A stretch of 64,000 nt of DNA from Rhizobium sp. Q54 (GTDB taxonomy: Bacteria; Pseudomonadota; Alphaproteobacteria; Micropepsales; Micropepsaceae), in the NCBI GenBank assembly GCA_945860165.1, contig CAMAPL010000002.1, positions 1 to 64,000 of the forward strand, read 5' to 3'. Shown in pieces: positions 1 through 9,092 of this stretch (its first letter is position 1; each line of letters begins with the position of its first letter). The notes beneath the pieces are model-generated. The model ran no database searches, was not told the DNA's origin, and saw only the letters and a program-made list of their open reading frames with translations. The position numbers and the translations under genes are program-made.

Positions 1-861
1 CCCGCTCCGCTGCGGGCCCTATGGACCGGGATTGTCGCCGCCGCGCGGCCAGCCTGGGGCTTTATCATCACTGCGCATCCAGGGGCCGGAACAGGCCCAT
101 GCCGGCATCGCGCTGGCGATCCTGGCGGAGCTGATTTTGGTGACGGCGCAGGCCCTGCTGCGGGCGGGCGTGCGCGACGGAAATATCATCGCCGGCTATC
201 ACACCAGCTTTGATGCGACCCGGCCCCTGATCGCGCGCCTGGCGGTGACGGCACAGACCGCGCGGCTTGTGACCGGCAAGGTGAATCTCGCAGCGTTTGA
301 TTTCGATTATCTGTGCTGGCGCGGCGTGCGCTTTGGCCAACAGGCGCTGGCGGGCATGGCGCAAGGCGGCTCGCCCGAGATCGCGCGCGATGCGTCGGTC
401 ACCCTCGCCTCGGTGCGGGGTGGCGGTGCCCCCACCCCTATGGAAATTTGCGCCAATATCATTGTGCAAACACAGGGCCGCGGCCGCCCTCGTCGCTGCT
501 GGCCCAGGATTGGTCTGAAGCGGGCCAGGATGTTCCGCCCCGCCTGACCAGGCCAGCCTTGTCCTGCGATGCCTGGTTCCTGGACCTGGACCACGACGGC
601 GCAAACCAGATCTTGCTGGTCTATGCCACCGATGCGCGGTGGTGGGCGGCGGTGATGAAACAAAGTGAGCAGGGCTGGACGGCCGCCGCCAGTTTTGCAT
701 CCCCCTCCTGCCGCGGCACCCTGGCGTCCCTGCGCAGTGGCCGGTTCGCCTTGGCCGATCCCCTGCCCGGCTGGCGCGATCTGCTGGTTTCCGGCATGCG
801 GCTCAGTGCCCCCCCTGCGCAAACCGCCGAACTGCCCTGCCCGGGGCTTACTTCTAGATAA
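1..861 (+). pseudogene. C-terminal remnant of a DUF4153-type membrane protein, frame-disrupted
   Basis: No single frame is open over the coding-like stretch. Bases of about 95-475 read well in frame 2: a hydrophobic helix (ILAELILVTAQALL), then VNLAAFDFDYL, as in the C-terminal part of DUF4153/DUF4173 membrane proteins. From about 475 to the TAA at 859-861 the signal continues in frame 1 (LDLDHDGANQILLVY). Bases 1-85 look best in frame 1 (WTGIVAAARPAWGFI), so two indels near 85 and 480, both in G/C runs, would be needed; the first is less certain. The 5' end lies outside the window. The family has no established function, and the assignment is from memory of its shape. It may be a pseudogene or contain sequencing errors. 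Confidence 0.45.
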
Positions 862-901
862 CCCCTCCGGCTTTCGCTGGCCCGAAGGCCATCTACAGCC
901 A

Positions 902-935
902 CCTCCCCTTCCATGTGCTACGTGCAAAGGGGAGG
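902..935. repeat. REP-like hairpin with CCTCCCC/GGGGAGG arms
   Basis: Nine-base arms CCTCCCCTT and AAGGGGAGG enclose about 16 bases. The preceding CCCCTCCGGC-type text at 862-895 recurs inverted near 51035-51062, and hairpins with the same arm type occur at 24489-24523 and 50947-50978. This suggests one family of short palindromic intergenic repeats. It sits between the disrupted DUF4153-like gene and hisH and may also act as a terminator; no T-tract follows. Confidence 0.5.
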
Positions 936-991
936 CGCTTCGACAAACGGGCAGTAAGTCGGTATTAAGCCCGCGATTTTCGCGAGTTCTT

Positions 992-1627
992 ATGCCCGTC
1001 ACCGCCCTGATCGATTATGGCTCCGGCAACCTCGCCAGCGCGGCGAAGGCACTGGCACACTCCGCGAACGGGACATGCGAGATCGTCACCACCGCCGATC
1101 CGGACGTGGTGCTGGCCAGCGAGCGCGTGGTGCTGCCCGGCGTCGGCGCTTTTGCCGATTGCATGAACGGGCTTTGCGCCGTGCCCGGTATGGTCGAGGC
1201 GCTGCGCGAAAAAGTGCTGAAAGAAGGCGCGCCCTTTCTTGGCATCTGCGTCGGCATGCAGCTGCTGGCAACGGTGGGCGTGGAGTTCGGCCGCCATGCC
1301 GGTTTGGGCTGGATCGCCGGCGAAGTGGTCAAGATCACGCCTGGTGATGCTGCGCTGAAGATTCCCCATATGGGCTGGAATGAGCTGAACTTCACGCAGG
1401 ACCATCCGCTGCTGGACGGCATCGCGCCCGGCGCGCACGCCTATTTTGTGCATAGCTTTCAGTTCAAGCCGGTTCTGCACGAAGACCTGATCGCAACCAC
1501 CGATTATGGCGGGCTGCTGACCGCCATGGTGGGCAACGAGAATATCGCCGGCACCCAGTTCCATCCGGAAAAAAGCCAGGCCACCGGCCTGAAGCTGCTG
1601 GAAAACTTCTTGAAATGGCGCCCATGA
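992..1627 (+). CDS. hisH: Imidazole glycerol phosphate synthase, glutaminase subunit HisH
   Basis: HisH hydrolyses glutamine and channels ammonia to HisF, which makes imidazole glycerol phosphate and AICAR in histidine synthesis. At 211 aa it has the usual family length. The class I amidotransferase triad is visible: the nucleophile C86 in GICVGMQ, and H191 and E193 in [15 protein letters not shown] near the N terminus is also typical. ATG 992 begins the conserved [10 protein letters not shown] segment; longer in-frame extensions upstream show no homology. Its stop overlaps the hisA start (ATGA). Neither hisB upstream nor hisF downstream is present, so the usual alphaproteobacterial his cluster is broken here and the HisF partner must lie elsewhere. 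Confidence 0.96.
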   Translation: MPVTALIDYGSGNLASAAKALAHSANGTCEIVTTADPDVVLASERVVLPGVGAFADCMNGLCAVPGMVEALREKVLKEGAPFLGICVGMQLLATVGVEFGRHAGLGWIAGEVVKITPGDAALKIPHMGWNELNFTQDHPLLDGIAPGAHAYFVHSFQFKPVLHEDLIATTDYGGLLTAMVGNENIAGTQFHPEKSQATGLKLLENFLKWRP

Positions 1628-2364
1628 TCATCTTTCCCGCGATTGATCTGAAGGACGGCGTCTGCGTTCGTCTCAAGAAAGGCGTGATGGCCGACGCCAC
1701 CGTCTTCAACACCAACCCCGCCTCTCAAGCGAAAACGTTTCAGACGCAGGGCTTTCAGTGGCTGCACTGCGTCGATCTCAATGGCGCCTTCGCCGGCAAG
1801 AGCGCTAACACCGACGCGATAAAGTCCATCCGCGCCGCCATCGACCTTCCCATCCAGCTGGGCGGTGGCATCCGGGACATGGCTGCGGTCGAGGGCTGGC
1901 TGGCAGCAGGCATCACCCGCGTGATCCTGGGCACCGCCGCCCTGACAGATCCCGAATTTGTGAAAAACGCCGCTCGCGCCTTTCCGGGGCGGATTGTGGT
2001 CGGGGCCGACGCCAAAGGCGGCAGAATTGCCACCCAGGGCTGGGCCGAGATCTCCGAATTGACCCCGGTCGAGCTGGGCAAGCGCTTCGAGGATGCCGGG
2101 GTCGCCGCTATCCTGTTCACCGATATTGACGGCGACGGGCTGCTCAAAGGGGTGAATTTCCTGGCTACCGCGGCGCTGGCCCGCGCCCTGTCCATCCCTG
2201 TGATCGCCTCGGGCGGGGTCGGCTCGATTGTCGATATCGACGCCCTGATCGCGGCCAACGAGCCGGGCATCGAAGGCGTTGTGGTGGGCCGGGCGCTGTA
2301 TGACGGGCGGATCGACGTTCACGCCGCCCTGGCGCGGGCAGCCGACGCCGGCCATGGATATTAA
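1624..2364 (+). CDS. hisA: ProFAR isomerase HisA
   Basis: HisA is the (beta/alpha)8-barrel enzyme that isomerises ProFAR to PRFAR, the substrate of HisHF. At 246 aa the length is normal. D8 in FPAIDLKDG and the Asp in VVGADAKGG match the two catalytic aspartates; the duplicated half-barrel phosphate-binding segments LGGGIRDM and ASGGVGSI are present. ATG 1624 overlaps the hisH TGA; another in-frame ATG at 1615 would add three residues. It is followed after 27 bases by the convergent parB stop rather than by hisF. Translation is probably coupled to hisH. Confidence 0.96.
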   Translation: MIIFPAIDLKDGVCVRLKKGVMADATVFNTNPASQAKTFQTQGFQWLHCVDLNGAFAGKSANTDAIKSIRAAIDLPIQLGGGIRDMAAVEGWLAAGITRVILGTAALTDPEFVKNAARAFPGRIVVGADAKGGRIATQGWAEISELTPVELGKRFEDAGVAAILFTDIDGDGLLKGVNFLATAALARALSIPVIASGGVGSIVDIDALIAANEPGIEGVVVGRALYDGRIDVHAALARAADAGHGY

Positions 2365-2391
2365 CCATTCTTTAACAATGGGTTGATGTTC

Positions 2392-3267
2392 TTAGGCGGG
2401 CTTGTTCAAGCGCCGTGTGAGGTCGTCCAGCTGTTCGAGGCTGGTATAGGTAATTTTCACCTCACCCTTGTCCTCACCCTTATTCACTCTGTGGGTGATG
2501 TAAACTTTCAGGCCCAAGACATTGGAAATACTGGTTTCCAAGGCTGTGATGTTGGGATCGCGGGGCGGTGGCGTTCCGGGATGCTTCCTGGCGTCCGAAC
2601 GGCGTTCAGCTTGGCGTACCGTCAAGTCGCTTGCCATCAACTCTTTGGCCAGCGCTTCGGGGTCAGGGACGCCAAGTACCGCCCGGGCGTGACCCGCCGT
2701 CAGCTTGCCCTCCCGCACCCATGTCTTGACGCTTTCCGGCAGTTTTAGCAGCCGGATCGTGTTGGCGACATGGCTGCGGCTTTTGCCAATCTCCTTGGCA
2801 ACATCTTCTTGGGTGCGCCCGAATTTCTGGATCAGGTCCTGATAAGCCGTTGCCTCTTCTATGGCGTTGAGATCGGCGCGCTGGACGTTTTCGATGATGG
2901 CGATTTCCAGCGCCTGGTCGTCGGCCAGTTCGCGCACCACCACCGGCACATCGTGCAATTTGGCGAGCTGAGCGGCGCGCCAGCGGCGCTCGCCCGCCAC
3001 GATCTCATAGCGGTCCGGGCCGATGGGCCGGACCAGGATGGGCGACAATACACCCACTTCCTTGATCGAGGCCGCGAGGTTGGCCAACGGCTCCTGATCA
3101 AAGGTCTCGCGGGGCTGGTAGCGCCCCGGTGTCAGAAACGCGATCGGCAGCGTGCGCGTATCTTTTTTGTTTACGGGCTCGCCCTTCACGGCGGCAACTT
3201 CATCGCCGATCAGCGCCGAGAGTCCGCGCCCCAAACCGCGCGGGCGATCCTGTGAGGGAGGATTCAT
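2392..3267 (-). CDS. parB: Chromosome-partitioning protein ParB
   Basis: ParB is the centromere-binding CTPase that loads at parS near oriC and, with ParA, segregates the origin. At 291 aa it shows the N-terminal ParA-interacting motif GLGRGLSALIG (11-21), the CTP-binding GERRWRA box (92-98) with ENVQRADL (126-133), a helix-turn-helix around 150-172 containing KSRSHVAN, and a C-terminal dimerisation domain. Its start overlaps the parA stop (ATGA), so the two form one operon downstream of rsmG. The DNA-recognition region reads as ordinary ParB, which matters for the unusual parS-like sites nearby. Confidence 0.97.
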   Translation of the reverse strand: MNPPSQDRPRGLGRGLSALIGDEVAAVKGEPVNKKDTRTLPIAFLTPGRYQPRETFDQEPLANLAASIKEVGVLSPILVRPIGPDRYEIVAGERRWRAAQLAKLHDVPVVVRELADDQALEIAIIENVQRADLNAIEEATAYQDLIQKFGRTQEDVAKEIGKSRSHVANTIRLLKLPESVKTWVREGKLTAGHARAVLGVPDPEALAKELMASDLTVRQAERRSDARKHPGTPPPRDPNITALETSISNVLGLKVYITHRVNKGEDKGEVKITYTSLEQLDDLTRRLNKPA

Positions 3268-4070
3268 GCTGCCGCCCGAATCCGTTCGCGCTGGATCAGT
3301 TCGCCCGCCAGCTTGATATAGGCCTGGCTGCCCGGACAGCGCAGGTCATACACCAGCACCGGCACGCCATGCGACGGCGCCTCGGAAACACGGACGTTTC
3401 TCGGGATCATGGTTGTGTAGACTTTTTCGCCCAGGGTCTCGCGCACGTCGGCGGCGACCTGGTCGCTCAGCTTGTTGCGCTTGTCGAACATGGTCAGGAC
3501 AATGCCCTGGATTTCCAGGGTGGGATTCAATTTCTCGCGCACCAGTTCGATTGTCTTCATCAGCTGACTCAAACCTTCCAGCGCGAAGAACTCGCATTGC
3601 AACGGCACCATCACCGCATCCGCCGCTGCCATCGCGTTCAAGGTGAGGAGGGTGAGGGAAGGCGGGCAATCGATCAGGATGTAGGAGAACTTGTTTTCTC
3701 CGTGTACGGAATATTCTTCCAGCGCGTCCTTCAAAATGAAATTGCGCCGGGGCATGCTGGCCAGCTCCAGTTCGGCGCCGGACAGGTCGACCGTCGCCGG
3801 GACAAGGGAGAGGCCAGGGATGCGGGTGGCGACAATGGCCTCGGCCAGCCTGGCTTCGCCGGTCAGGACTTCATAGGTGGTGAGCTTGCGGTCCTGACGG
3901 TGGATGCCCAGGCCCGTGGAGGCGTTGCCCTGCGGATCGATGTCGATCACTAGGGTCGGCTCGCCTACGGCGGCCAGCGCCGTACCCAGATTGATCGCGG
4001 TCGTAGTCTTACCGACGCCGCCCTTTTGGTTGGCGACGACCAGGATTCTCGGTTTTTTGGGGTTGGACAT
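3264..4070 (-). CDS. parA: Chromosome-partitioning ATPase ParA
   Basis: ParA is the deviant-Walker ATPase that forms a nucleoid-bound gradient and pulls ParB-parS complexes. At 268 aa it has the deviant Walker A box KGGVGKTT near residue 16, Walker A' IDIDPQGNAS and the switch segment YILIDCPPSL. ATG 4070 gives a standard N terminus. The first 62 bases of parA lie inside the 3' end of rsmG, so rsmG and parA overlap out of phase, and parA overlaps parB by four bases. The order mnmG-rsmG-parA-parB is a classic origin-proximal arrangement. Confidence 0.97.
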   Translation of the reverse strand: MSNPKKPRILVVANQKGGVGKTTTAINLGTALAAVGEPTLVIDIDPQGNASTGLGIHRQDRKLTTYEVLTGEARLAEAIVATRIPGLSLVPATVDLSGAELELASMPRRNFILKDALEEYSVHGENKFSYILIDCPPSLTLLTLNAMAAADAVMVPLQCEFFALEGLSQLMKTIELVREKLNPTLEIQGIVLTMFDKRNKLSDQVAADVRETLGEKVYTTMIPRNVRVSEAPSHGVPVLVYDLRCPGSQAYIKLAGELIQRERIRAAA

Positions 4071-4683
4071 GACGGGGACCCAGCTCTCTCACGGTCACTA
4101 TAGCACCCAACGGATCAGTCTGGCTCGGGGCCTGAGAGACCTGCATATTCCAATATTTAGTGGCTTCGGTCAATTCAGGTGCTAAATTTTGTCCTTTGAG
4201 GAAAAAGCAAACACTGTTCGGTCCGACGAAGCTGTGGGCGTAATCCAACAGCCGGGGCAGGGGGGCGCAGGCCCGGGCCGTGACGACGTCAAAGGCGCGG
4301 CGCGGCAATTCCTCCATCCGGGCATTCTCTATGGTGACGTGCAGGTCCATGCGGTCTGCCGCAGCTTGCAAGAATGCACATTTCTTGGCCGTGGCCTCGT
4401 ACAGCGTCACCGCGAGGTCGGGGCGCATTGCGGCCAGCACCAGGCCGGGAAAGCCTGCCCCCGAACCTAGATCAGCGAGGTTTTTGGCGTCTGGTGGAAT
4501 GAAGGGGGCCAGCTGGGCGGAATCCAAGAAATGCCGCCGCCAAAGGTCGCCCAAGCTGCTCTTGGAGACCAGGTTATGCCGGGCATTCCAGTCTGTGAGC
4601 AGATCGGCATAGGCCTCCAGCTTCGCCATTGTTTTTTGTGAAACATTCGCCTGCAGGGCGAATTCCTCAGGCACGAAAAGCAT
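4009..4683 (-). CDS. rsmG: 16S rRNA (guanine-527-N7) methyltransferase RsmG
   Basis: RsmG (GidB) methylates G527 of 16S rRNA with SAM. The SAM-binding loop [13 protein letters not shown] and the [10 protein letters not shown] segment are present. I chose ATG 4683 ([10 protein letters not shown]), which overlaps the mnmG end by 17 bases; the longer upstream extension is mnmG coding read in another frame. The protein has 224 aa, including about 20 basic C-terminal residues beyond the usual end near VRELGPR, all encoded within the start of parA. Its N-terminal NVSQKT peptide is encoded by the parS-like element at 4630-4648; many relatives have NVSRET here, the peptide a perfect parS encodes. Confidence 0.95.
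   Translation of the reverse strand: MLFVPEEFALQANVSQKTMAKLEAYADLLTDWNARHNLVSKSSLGDLWRRHFLDSAQLAPFIPPDAKNLADLGSGAGFPGLVLAAMRPDLAVTLYEATAKKCAFLQAAADRMDLHVTIENARMEELPRRAFDVVTARACAPLPRLLDYAHSFVGPNSVCFFLKGQNLAPELTEATKYWNMQVSQAPSQTDPLGAIVTVRELGPRHVQPQKTENPGRRQPKGRRR
4630..4648 (-). promoter_or_regulatory. Degenerate parS-like site inside rsmG (copy 1)
   Basis: The plus strand reads TGTTTTTTGTGAAACATTC. On the minus strand this contains TGTTTCACAAAAAACA, which matches 13 of 16 bases of the parS consensus TGTTTCACGTGAAACA: one half-site is perfect and three bases of the other differ. An identical 19-mer occurs at 5108-5126 in mnmG in the same coding phase (NVSQKT). ParB binding is inferred from position and similarity only. 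Confidence 0.45.
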
Positions 4684-6544
4684 TTTTGGCCTTTTGACTG
4701 CCTTTGACAAAGGCCAGAACGAGGGTGAGGGCCGCGGCCGTGATGCCTTCGATACGGGCCGCCTGGCCCAAGGTGGCGGGACGGATACGTTCCAGCTTCT
4801 GGCGCACTTCATTGGACAGACCAATAACTGCGCCATAATCGAGATCGGCGGGCAGGGCGCGGTCCTCGTCGCGGCGGAAGGCGACGATGTCCGCATCCTG
4901 GCGGTCCAGATAACCGGCATATTGGGCGTCTATCTCCAGCTGCTCGACAATTTCGGGCTGCAACGAGCTGAGTTCGGGCCAAATGCGGGTCAGGGAAGTG
5001 AAGCCCGTAAGGCTCAAGAGCTCCAAGGCATTGCGGCGAACCCCGTCCAACCGGATGGCGATGCCGTGCTTGGCAGCCCCATTGGGAGTCAGGGTCAGTT
5101 CTGAAAGTGTTTTTTGTGAAACATTCAGCTGATCCAGCTTGGCAGCGAAGACGGCGGCGCGACCTGCGCCTACGATCCCCTCAGCCTCGCCAAGCCGGGT
5201 CAGGCGCTGATCGGCATTGTCGGAGCGCAAGGTCAGCCGGTATTCGGCGCGGCTGGTGAACATGCGGTAGGGCTCGGATACGCCCTTGGTCACCAGATCG
5301 TCGATCATCACCCCGATATAGGCCTGGGCGCGGTCCAGAATGACCGGCGCGGCGCCGCCTGCGGCCCGGGCGGCATTCCAGCCCGCCATAAGCCCTTGGG
5401 CGGCGGCCTCTTCGTACCCGGTGGTGCCGTTGATCTGGCCGGCCAGATAGAGGCCCGGCACAGACTTCACTTCCAGCGCGGGGGAAAGCTCGCGCGGATC
5501 AACATAGTCATATTCGATGGCATAGCCGGGGCGCTGGACCACGGCATTTTCCAGTCCGGGAATGGTGGCCAGAAGCGCGACCTGGACATCCTGGGGCAGG
5601 GAAGTAGAAATGCCGTTGGGATAGATGGTATTGTCATTAAGTCCTTCTGGTTCAAGGAAAATTTGGTGTGACTCCCGATCCGCGAAGCGGCTGACCTTAT
5701 CCTCGATCGAGGGACAATAGCGCGGGCCGGTCGAGGCGATCTGGCCGGAATACATCGGCGAGCGGTGCAAGTTGGCGCGGATCACGGCATGGGTGGCCAG
5801 GGTGGTGCGGGTGATGCCACAGGCGATCTGCGGGGTGGTGATCGCCTTGGTGAGAAACGAAAAAGGCGAGGGCGGGTCGTCGCCCTGCTGCATTTCCAGA
5901 GCAGCCCAGTCGATGGTGCGGCCGTCCAGCCGCGGCGGCGTGCCGGTCTTCAGCCGGCCCATGGCGAGGCCAAAGTCATAGAGCGTTTTCGACAATCCCA
6001 GCGACGGCGCCTCGACACCGTCTTCGACTTTCATGCGTCCGGCGGGAATTTTGGTCTCGCCGATATGGATCAGTCCGTTCAAGAAGGTGCCGGTGGTCAG
6101 CACCACCTTGCCGCAGGCGATCTCCTCGCCAGCGCCGGTCAAAACGCCGAAAACAATTCCGTCCTTTAAAATTAGGTCTTCGGCGGATCCCTCGCGAATT
6201 TCCAGAACGGAAATGCTGCGCAGCATGGATTGCATTGCTGCGCGGTAAAGCGCTCGATCTGCTTGCGCTCTTGGCCCCCTTACCGCAGGGCCCTTGCGCC
6301 GGTTGAGCAGGCGAAACTGGATGCCCGCCGCATCGGCCACCCGGCCCATCAAGCCGTCCAGCGCATCGATTTCGCGCACCAGGTGGCCTTTGCCGACGCC
6401 GCCGATGGCGGGATTGCAGGACATCTCGCCTAGGGTTTCGAATTTTTGGGTGAGGAGGAGAGTGCGGGCGCCAAAGCGCGCCGCCGCGCTTGCGGCTTCG
6501 CAGCCGGCATGGCCCCCGCCAATGACGATGACGTCGTACCTCAT
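4667..6544 (-). CDS. mnmG: tRNA uridine-5-carboxymethylaminomethyl modification enzyme MnmG (GidA)
   Basis: MnmG is the FAD-dependent partner of MnmE that installs the (carboxymethyl)aminomethyl group at wobble U34 of several tRNAs. With the start at ATG 6544 ([18 protein letters not shown]) it has 625 aa, the normal length. The FAD dinucleotide fold [11 protein letters not shown] is at the N terminus and the [21 protein letters not shown] signature follows. An open reading frame extends upstream, but those residues are not family-like. Here mnmE is not adjacent: an oppositely oriented glycosyltransferase lies between them, so mnmG probably has its own promoter in 6545-6626. A parS-like element is embedded in its C-terminal half. 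Confidence 0.97.
   Translation of the reverse strand: MRYDVIVIGGGHAGCEAASAAARFGARTLLLTQKFETLGEMSCNPAIGGVGKGHLVREIDALDGLMGRVADAAGIQFRLLNRRKGPAVRGPRAQADRALYRAAMQSMLRSISVLEIREGSAEDLILKDGIVFGVLTGAGEEIACGKVVLTTGTFLNGLIHIGETKIPAGRMKVEDGVEAPSLGLSKTLYDFGLAMGRLKTGTPPRLDGRTIDWAALEMQQGDDPPSPFSFLTKAITTPQIACGITRTTLATHAVIRANLHRSPMYSGQIASTGPRYCPSIEDKVSRFADRESHQIFLEPEGLNDNTIYPNGISTSLPQDVQVALLATIPGLENAVVQRPGYAIEYDYVDPRELSPALEVKSVPGLYLAGQINGTTGYEEAAAQGLMAGWNAARAAGGAAPVILDRAQAYIGVMIDDLVTKGVSEPYRMFTSRAEYRLTLRSDNADQRLTRLGEAEGIVGAGRAAVFAAKLDQLNVSQKTLSELTLTPNGAAKHGIAIRLDGVRRNALELLSLTGFTSLTRIWPELSSLQPEIVEQLEIDAQYAGYLDRQDADIVAFRRDEDRALPADLDYGAVIGLSNEVRQKLERIRPATLGQAARIEGITAAALTLVLAFVKGSQKAKNAFRA
5108..5126 (-). promoter_or_regulatory. 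Degenerate parS-like site inside mnmG (copy 2)
   Basis: This 19-mer is identical to 4630-4648 and lies 478 bases from it in a different gene but the same reading phase, again encoding NVSQKT. Its codons (AAT GTT TCA CAA AAA ACA) are AT-rich compared with the surrounding GC-rich coding sequence, which suggests constraint on the DNA rather than on the protein. Confidence 0.45.
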
Positions 6545-6626
6545 GGCCGGGGTGAATAGGCGAGGATTTCCCCAGCGGCAAGGCTCGGCCTCAAAAGCCG
6601 GGCGGAACTGTGCTACCGGACGGGCC

Positions 6627-7415
6627 ATGAGCGGCGCCCGGATTTCCATCGTCACCCCGTCCTTCAACCAGGCGGCTTTTGTCGAAGACGCGCTGCGCTC
6701 GGTGCTGGATCAGGATTATCCGCATCTCGAATATGTCGTGATCGATAGCGGCAGCACCGACGGCTCGGTGGAGATCATCGAGAAATACAAAGACCGGCTG
6801 CACCATTTTGTCAGCGAGGCCGACACCGGCCATGGCAATGCGCTGAACAAGGGCTTTGCCAAAACCAGCGGCGAAATCATGGCCTGGCTCAACAGCGACG
6901 ACAAATATTGTCCCTGGACCTTCCGCACCGTCGCCGAAATCTTCGACGCCCAACCCGATGTGATGTGGATCGCCGGCTGTCATGGCGTCTGGAACGACCG
7001 CGGCACGCTGATGTCGGTGCAGCCCCAATACAAAAACATCTTTGATTACACATCCGGCAATTTCAGCTGGATCCAGCAGGAGACGGTGTTCTGGCGCCGG
7101 GCGCTCTGGAACAAGGCCGGCGCGCATATCAATGAAGATTATCGCTTCATGGTGGACGGCGAATTGTGGACGCGCTTTTTCCTGCAGACCGAACTGTGGC
7201 ATGCGACCTGTGCGTTGGGCGGCTATCGCCGCCATCGCGCCAACCGCGCCGCCCATCACCAGCACGAATGTCAGGACGAAATGATCCGGGCCATCGAGAC
7301 GATGCAGGGCCGCGCCACACCGGATTATCTCGCAAGGCTAAGCCGCGATTATCGCCGCCTCGCCTATGACGTACAGACATCCAGCTGGATGAAAACGAGT
7401 ACGCCGCGCCGCTAG
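6627..7415 (+). CDS. Family 2 glycosyltransferase
   Basis: This is a 262-aa GT-A-fold glycosyltransferase with no membrane segment. It starts [20 protein letters not shown] and has [11 protein letters not shown], the region of the nucleotide-binding aspartate, and the DXD-like WLNSDDKY. Such enzymes use nucleotide sugars to extend polysaccharides or glycolipids; the acceptor cannot be told from sequence. ATG 6627 is the first start giving the family N terminus; upstream in-frame sequence is antisense mnmG. It is divergent from mnmG (82-base gap), and its TAG lies one base from the convergent mnmE TAA. No other polysaccharide genes are nearby, so it looks like a single-gene insertion into the mnmE-mnmG locus. 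Confidence 0.9.
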   Translation: MSGARISIVTPSFNQAAFVEDALRSVLDQDYPHLEYVVIDSGSTDGSVEIIEKYKDRLHHFVSEADTGHGNALNKGFAKTSGEIMAWLNSDDKYCPWTFRTVAEIFDAQPDVMWIAGCHGVWNDRGTLMSVQPQYKNIFDYTSGNFSWIQQETVFWRRALWNKAGAHINEDYRFMVDGELWTRFFLQTELWHATCALGGYRRHRANRAAHHQHECQDEMIRAIETMQGRATPDYLARLSRDYRRLAYDVQTSSWMKTSTPRR

Positions 7416-7416
7416 A

Positions 7417-8715
7417 TTATTTGCCGATGCAAAAATCGCGGAAGACGAAGTCCAGCAGTTCTTCGACATCGACGCGGCCGGTGATGCGGCCGATGGCGCG
7501 CGTCGCCAGGCGCAAATCCTCCGCCAGCAATTCGGGCTGACCGGCTGGCGCGGCAAGACCATGCTTGAGCGCGGCCATCGCCTCGCCCAGCGCATGGCGA
7601 TGGCGCGGCCGTGTCAGGGCCGGTGATGCATCACCGGTTTCCAGCCGGCTACGCACCGCTACGGTCAGGCTTTCGATCAGCTGCGAGACCCCGGCGCCGG
7701 TCTTTAGCGAGATGCAGATTCCGTCACGCGCAAAGCCTAGGTCCGACTTGTTCCAGACGGTCAAATCGGGCGGCGGCAGATCGGGCGGCAACCCGGCGCG
7801 CGGCTCCGATACGCTGCCGTCGAGCAGCAGCAGGGTCATGCCGCCCTTAGCGTGGGACAGGGCGCGGCGCACGCCTTCGGCCTCGACGGCCTCGCTGGTT
7901 TCGCGCACGCCCGCGGTGTCGGCGACGGCCAGCAGATAGCCGCCCAGGTCCAGTCGCGCCTCGACCACGTCGCGGGTGGTGCCAGGCGTGTCCGAGACAA
8001 TCGCCACATCGCGCCGGGCCAGCGCATTGATCAGCGAGGACTTGCCGGCATTAGGGGGACCCAGAATGGTCAGGCGCAGGCCTTCGCGCAGCGCCTCGCC
8101 ACGCCCCGCATCATCCATATGTATTTGTATTTGCTCATATATTTCCGAAGCCGCGCGGCGAGCGGCGGCAAATTCGGCATCGCCCACCCCGTCGTCGGAG
8201 AAATCTATCGCCGCTTCGGCCCGGCCCAGAGCCGCGATCAGCGCCGTCCGCCAACCCTCATACAGGTCGGCCAGCGCCCCATCATGCTGGCGCAGCGCCT
8301 GGCGCAGCTGGGCCGGGGTTTGCGCATCGATCAGATCGGCGATGGACTCGCCCCGCGTCAGGTCCAGCTTGCCGTTTTCCACCGCCCGCCGGCTGAATTC
8401 GCCCGGCTCCGCGGGCCGCAAGCCCAGCGCCGCAAAGGCCGAGAACACCGCCTCGCGCACCGCCCGTCCGCCATGCAGATGAAATTCGGCCAGGTCCTCG
8501 CCGGTGAAACTGTGCGGTCCCTCGAACCACAACAGCAGGGCCTGGTCGATCCCGGCCCCATCAAAAGCCAGCCGCCGCAGCACCGCCTGGCGCGGCGCGG
8601 GCAAGGGGCCAGCCAATGCCGTCAGGGCAATACCGGCTTGAGGCCCGGAAACCCGGACCAGCGCAACCCCGGCCCGCCCCGGGGCGCTGGACAGGGCAAA
8701 AATCGTGTCGGGCAA
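7417..8715 (-). CDS. mnmE: tRNA modification GTPase MnmE (TrmE)
   Basis: MnmE is the G-domain protein that works with MnmG on tRNA wobble uridine. It has an N-terminal folate-binding domain (DTIFALSSAPGRAG), a central G domain with P-loop GPPNAGKSSL, DTAGVRE and NKSD, and the invariant C-terminal FCIGK that supplies the catalytic cysteine. TTG 8715 directly follows the TAG of the upstream DUF6489 gene and gives 432 aa, close to family length; an ATG at 8760 would add residues unlike the family and overlap that gene. AAGGA about 12 bases upstream may be the ribosome-binding site. Confidence 0.95.
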   Translation of the reverse strand: MPDTIFALSSAPGRAGVALVRVSGPQAGIALTALAGPLPAPRQAVLRRLAFDGAGIDQALLLWFEGPHSFTGEDLAEFHLHGGRAVREAVFSAFAALGLRPAEPGEFSRRAVENGKLDLTRGESIADLIDAQTPAQLRQALRQHDGALADLYEGWRTALIAALGRAEAAIDFSDDGVGDAEFAAARRAASEIYEQIQIHMDDAGRGEALREGLRLTILGPPNAGKSSLINALARRDVAIVSDTPGTTRDVVEARLDLGGYLLAVADTAGVRETSEAVEAEGVRRALSHAKGGMTLLLLDGSVSEPRAGLPPDLPPPDLTVWNKSDLGFARDGICISLKTGAGVSQLIESLTVAVRSRLETGDASPALTRPRHRHALGEAMAALKHGLAAPAGQPELLAEDLRLATRAIGRITGRVDVEELLDFVFRDFCIGK

Positions 8716-8717
8716 GG

Positions 8718-8969
8718 CTATTTGCCGTCCTTCTTGCCCATGGCGGCGGCGCTGTCCCACATCATTTTCTGGAATTTGCCGAAGGCCTCAGCGCCGCCCA
8801 GCGGCATCCAAGCCTTCATCATGCCGTCCGGGTCGCCGGCATCGAACGCCGCCCGCATCCGCTGCTGCATTTCCTCCAGCATCTTGGTCTGGATGGGCGC
8901 GACATCAGGCAAGCCCATAAAGGCCCGGGCCTCCTGCGGGGTCATGTCCATCTCGATCGTCACCTTCAT
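8718..8969 (-). CDS. DUF6489 family protein
   Basis: This 83-aa soluble protein begins MKVTIEMDMTPQEARAFMGLPDV and ends in a Lys-rich tail. The TPEEAR-FLGLPD-type N terminus matches, as I recall, the alphaproteobacterial DUF6489 family, often found beside mnmE and possibly related to polyhydroxyalkanoate granule-associated proteins; no function is established. It is the first gene of a two-gene unit with mnmE: its TAG ends two bases before the mnmE TTG. The 123 bases between it and the divergent DUF255 gene should hold both promoters. Confidence 0.75.
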   Translation of the reverse strand: MKVTIEMDMTPQEARAFMGLPDVAPIQTKMLEEMQQRMRAAFDAGDPDGMMKAWMPLGGAEAFGKFQKMMWDSAAAMGKKDGK

Positions 8970-9092
8970 GGCGGTACCTCATTGCGGGCTTGCGGGCGCT
9001 CTTTCGGCCCGGGTTCATTCAGGGTAAGTAACCCCGCCCCAAAAACATCACAGAAGCGGGCCGGCGGGAAGCCGTGCGCGCCCAAATGGAAC

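Noticed and set aside
68-1002. Minus-strand open frames over the left edge
   Set aside because: Arg/Pro/His-rich composition without motifs; the plus-strand reading of the same DNA looks like a membrane protein.
7852-9027. 391-aa open frame on the plus strand
   Set aside because: It runs antisense across mnmE and the DUF6489 gene and continues only by chance.
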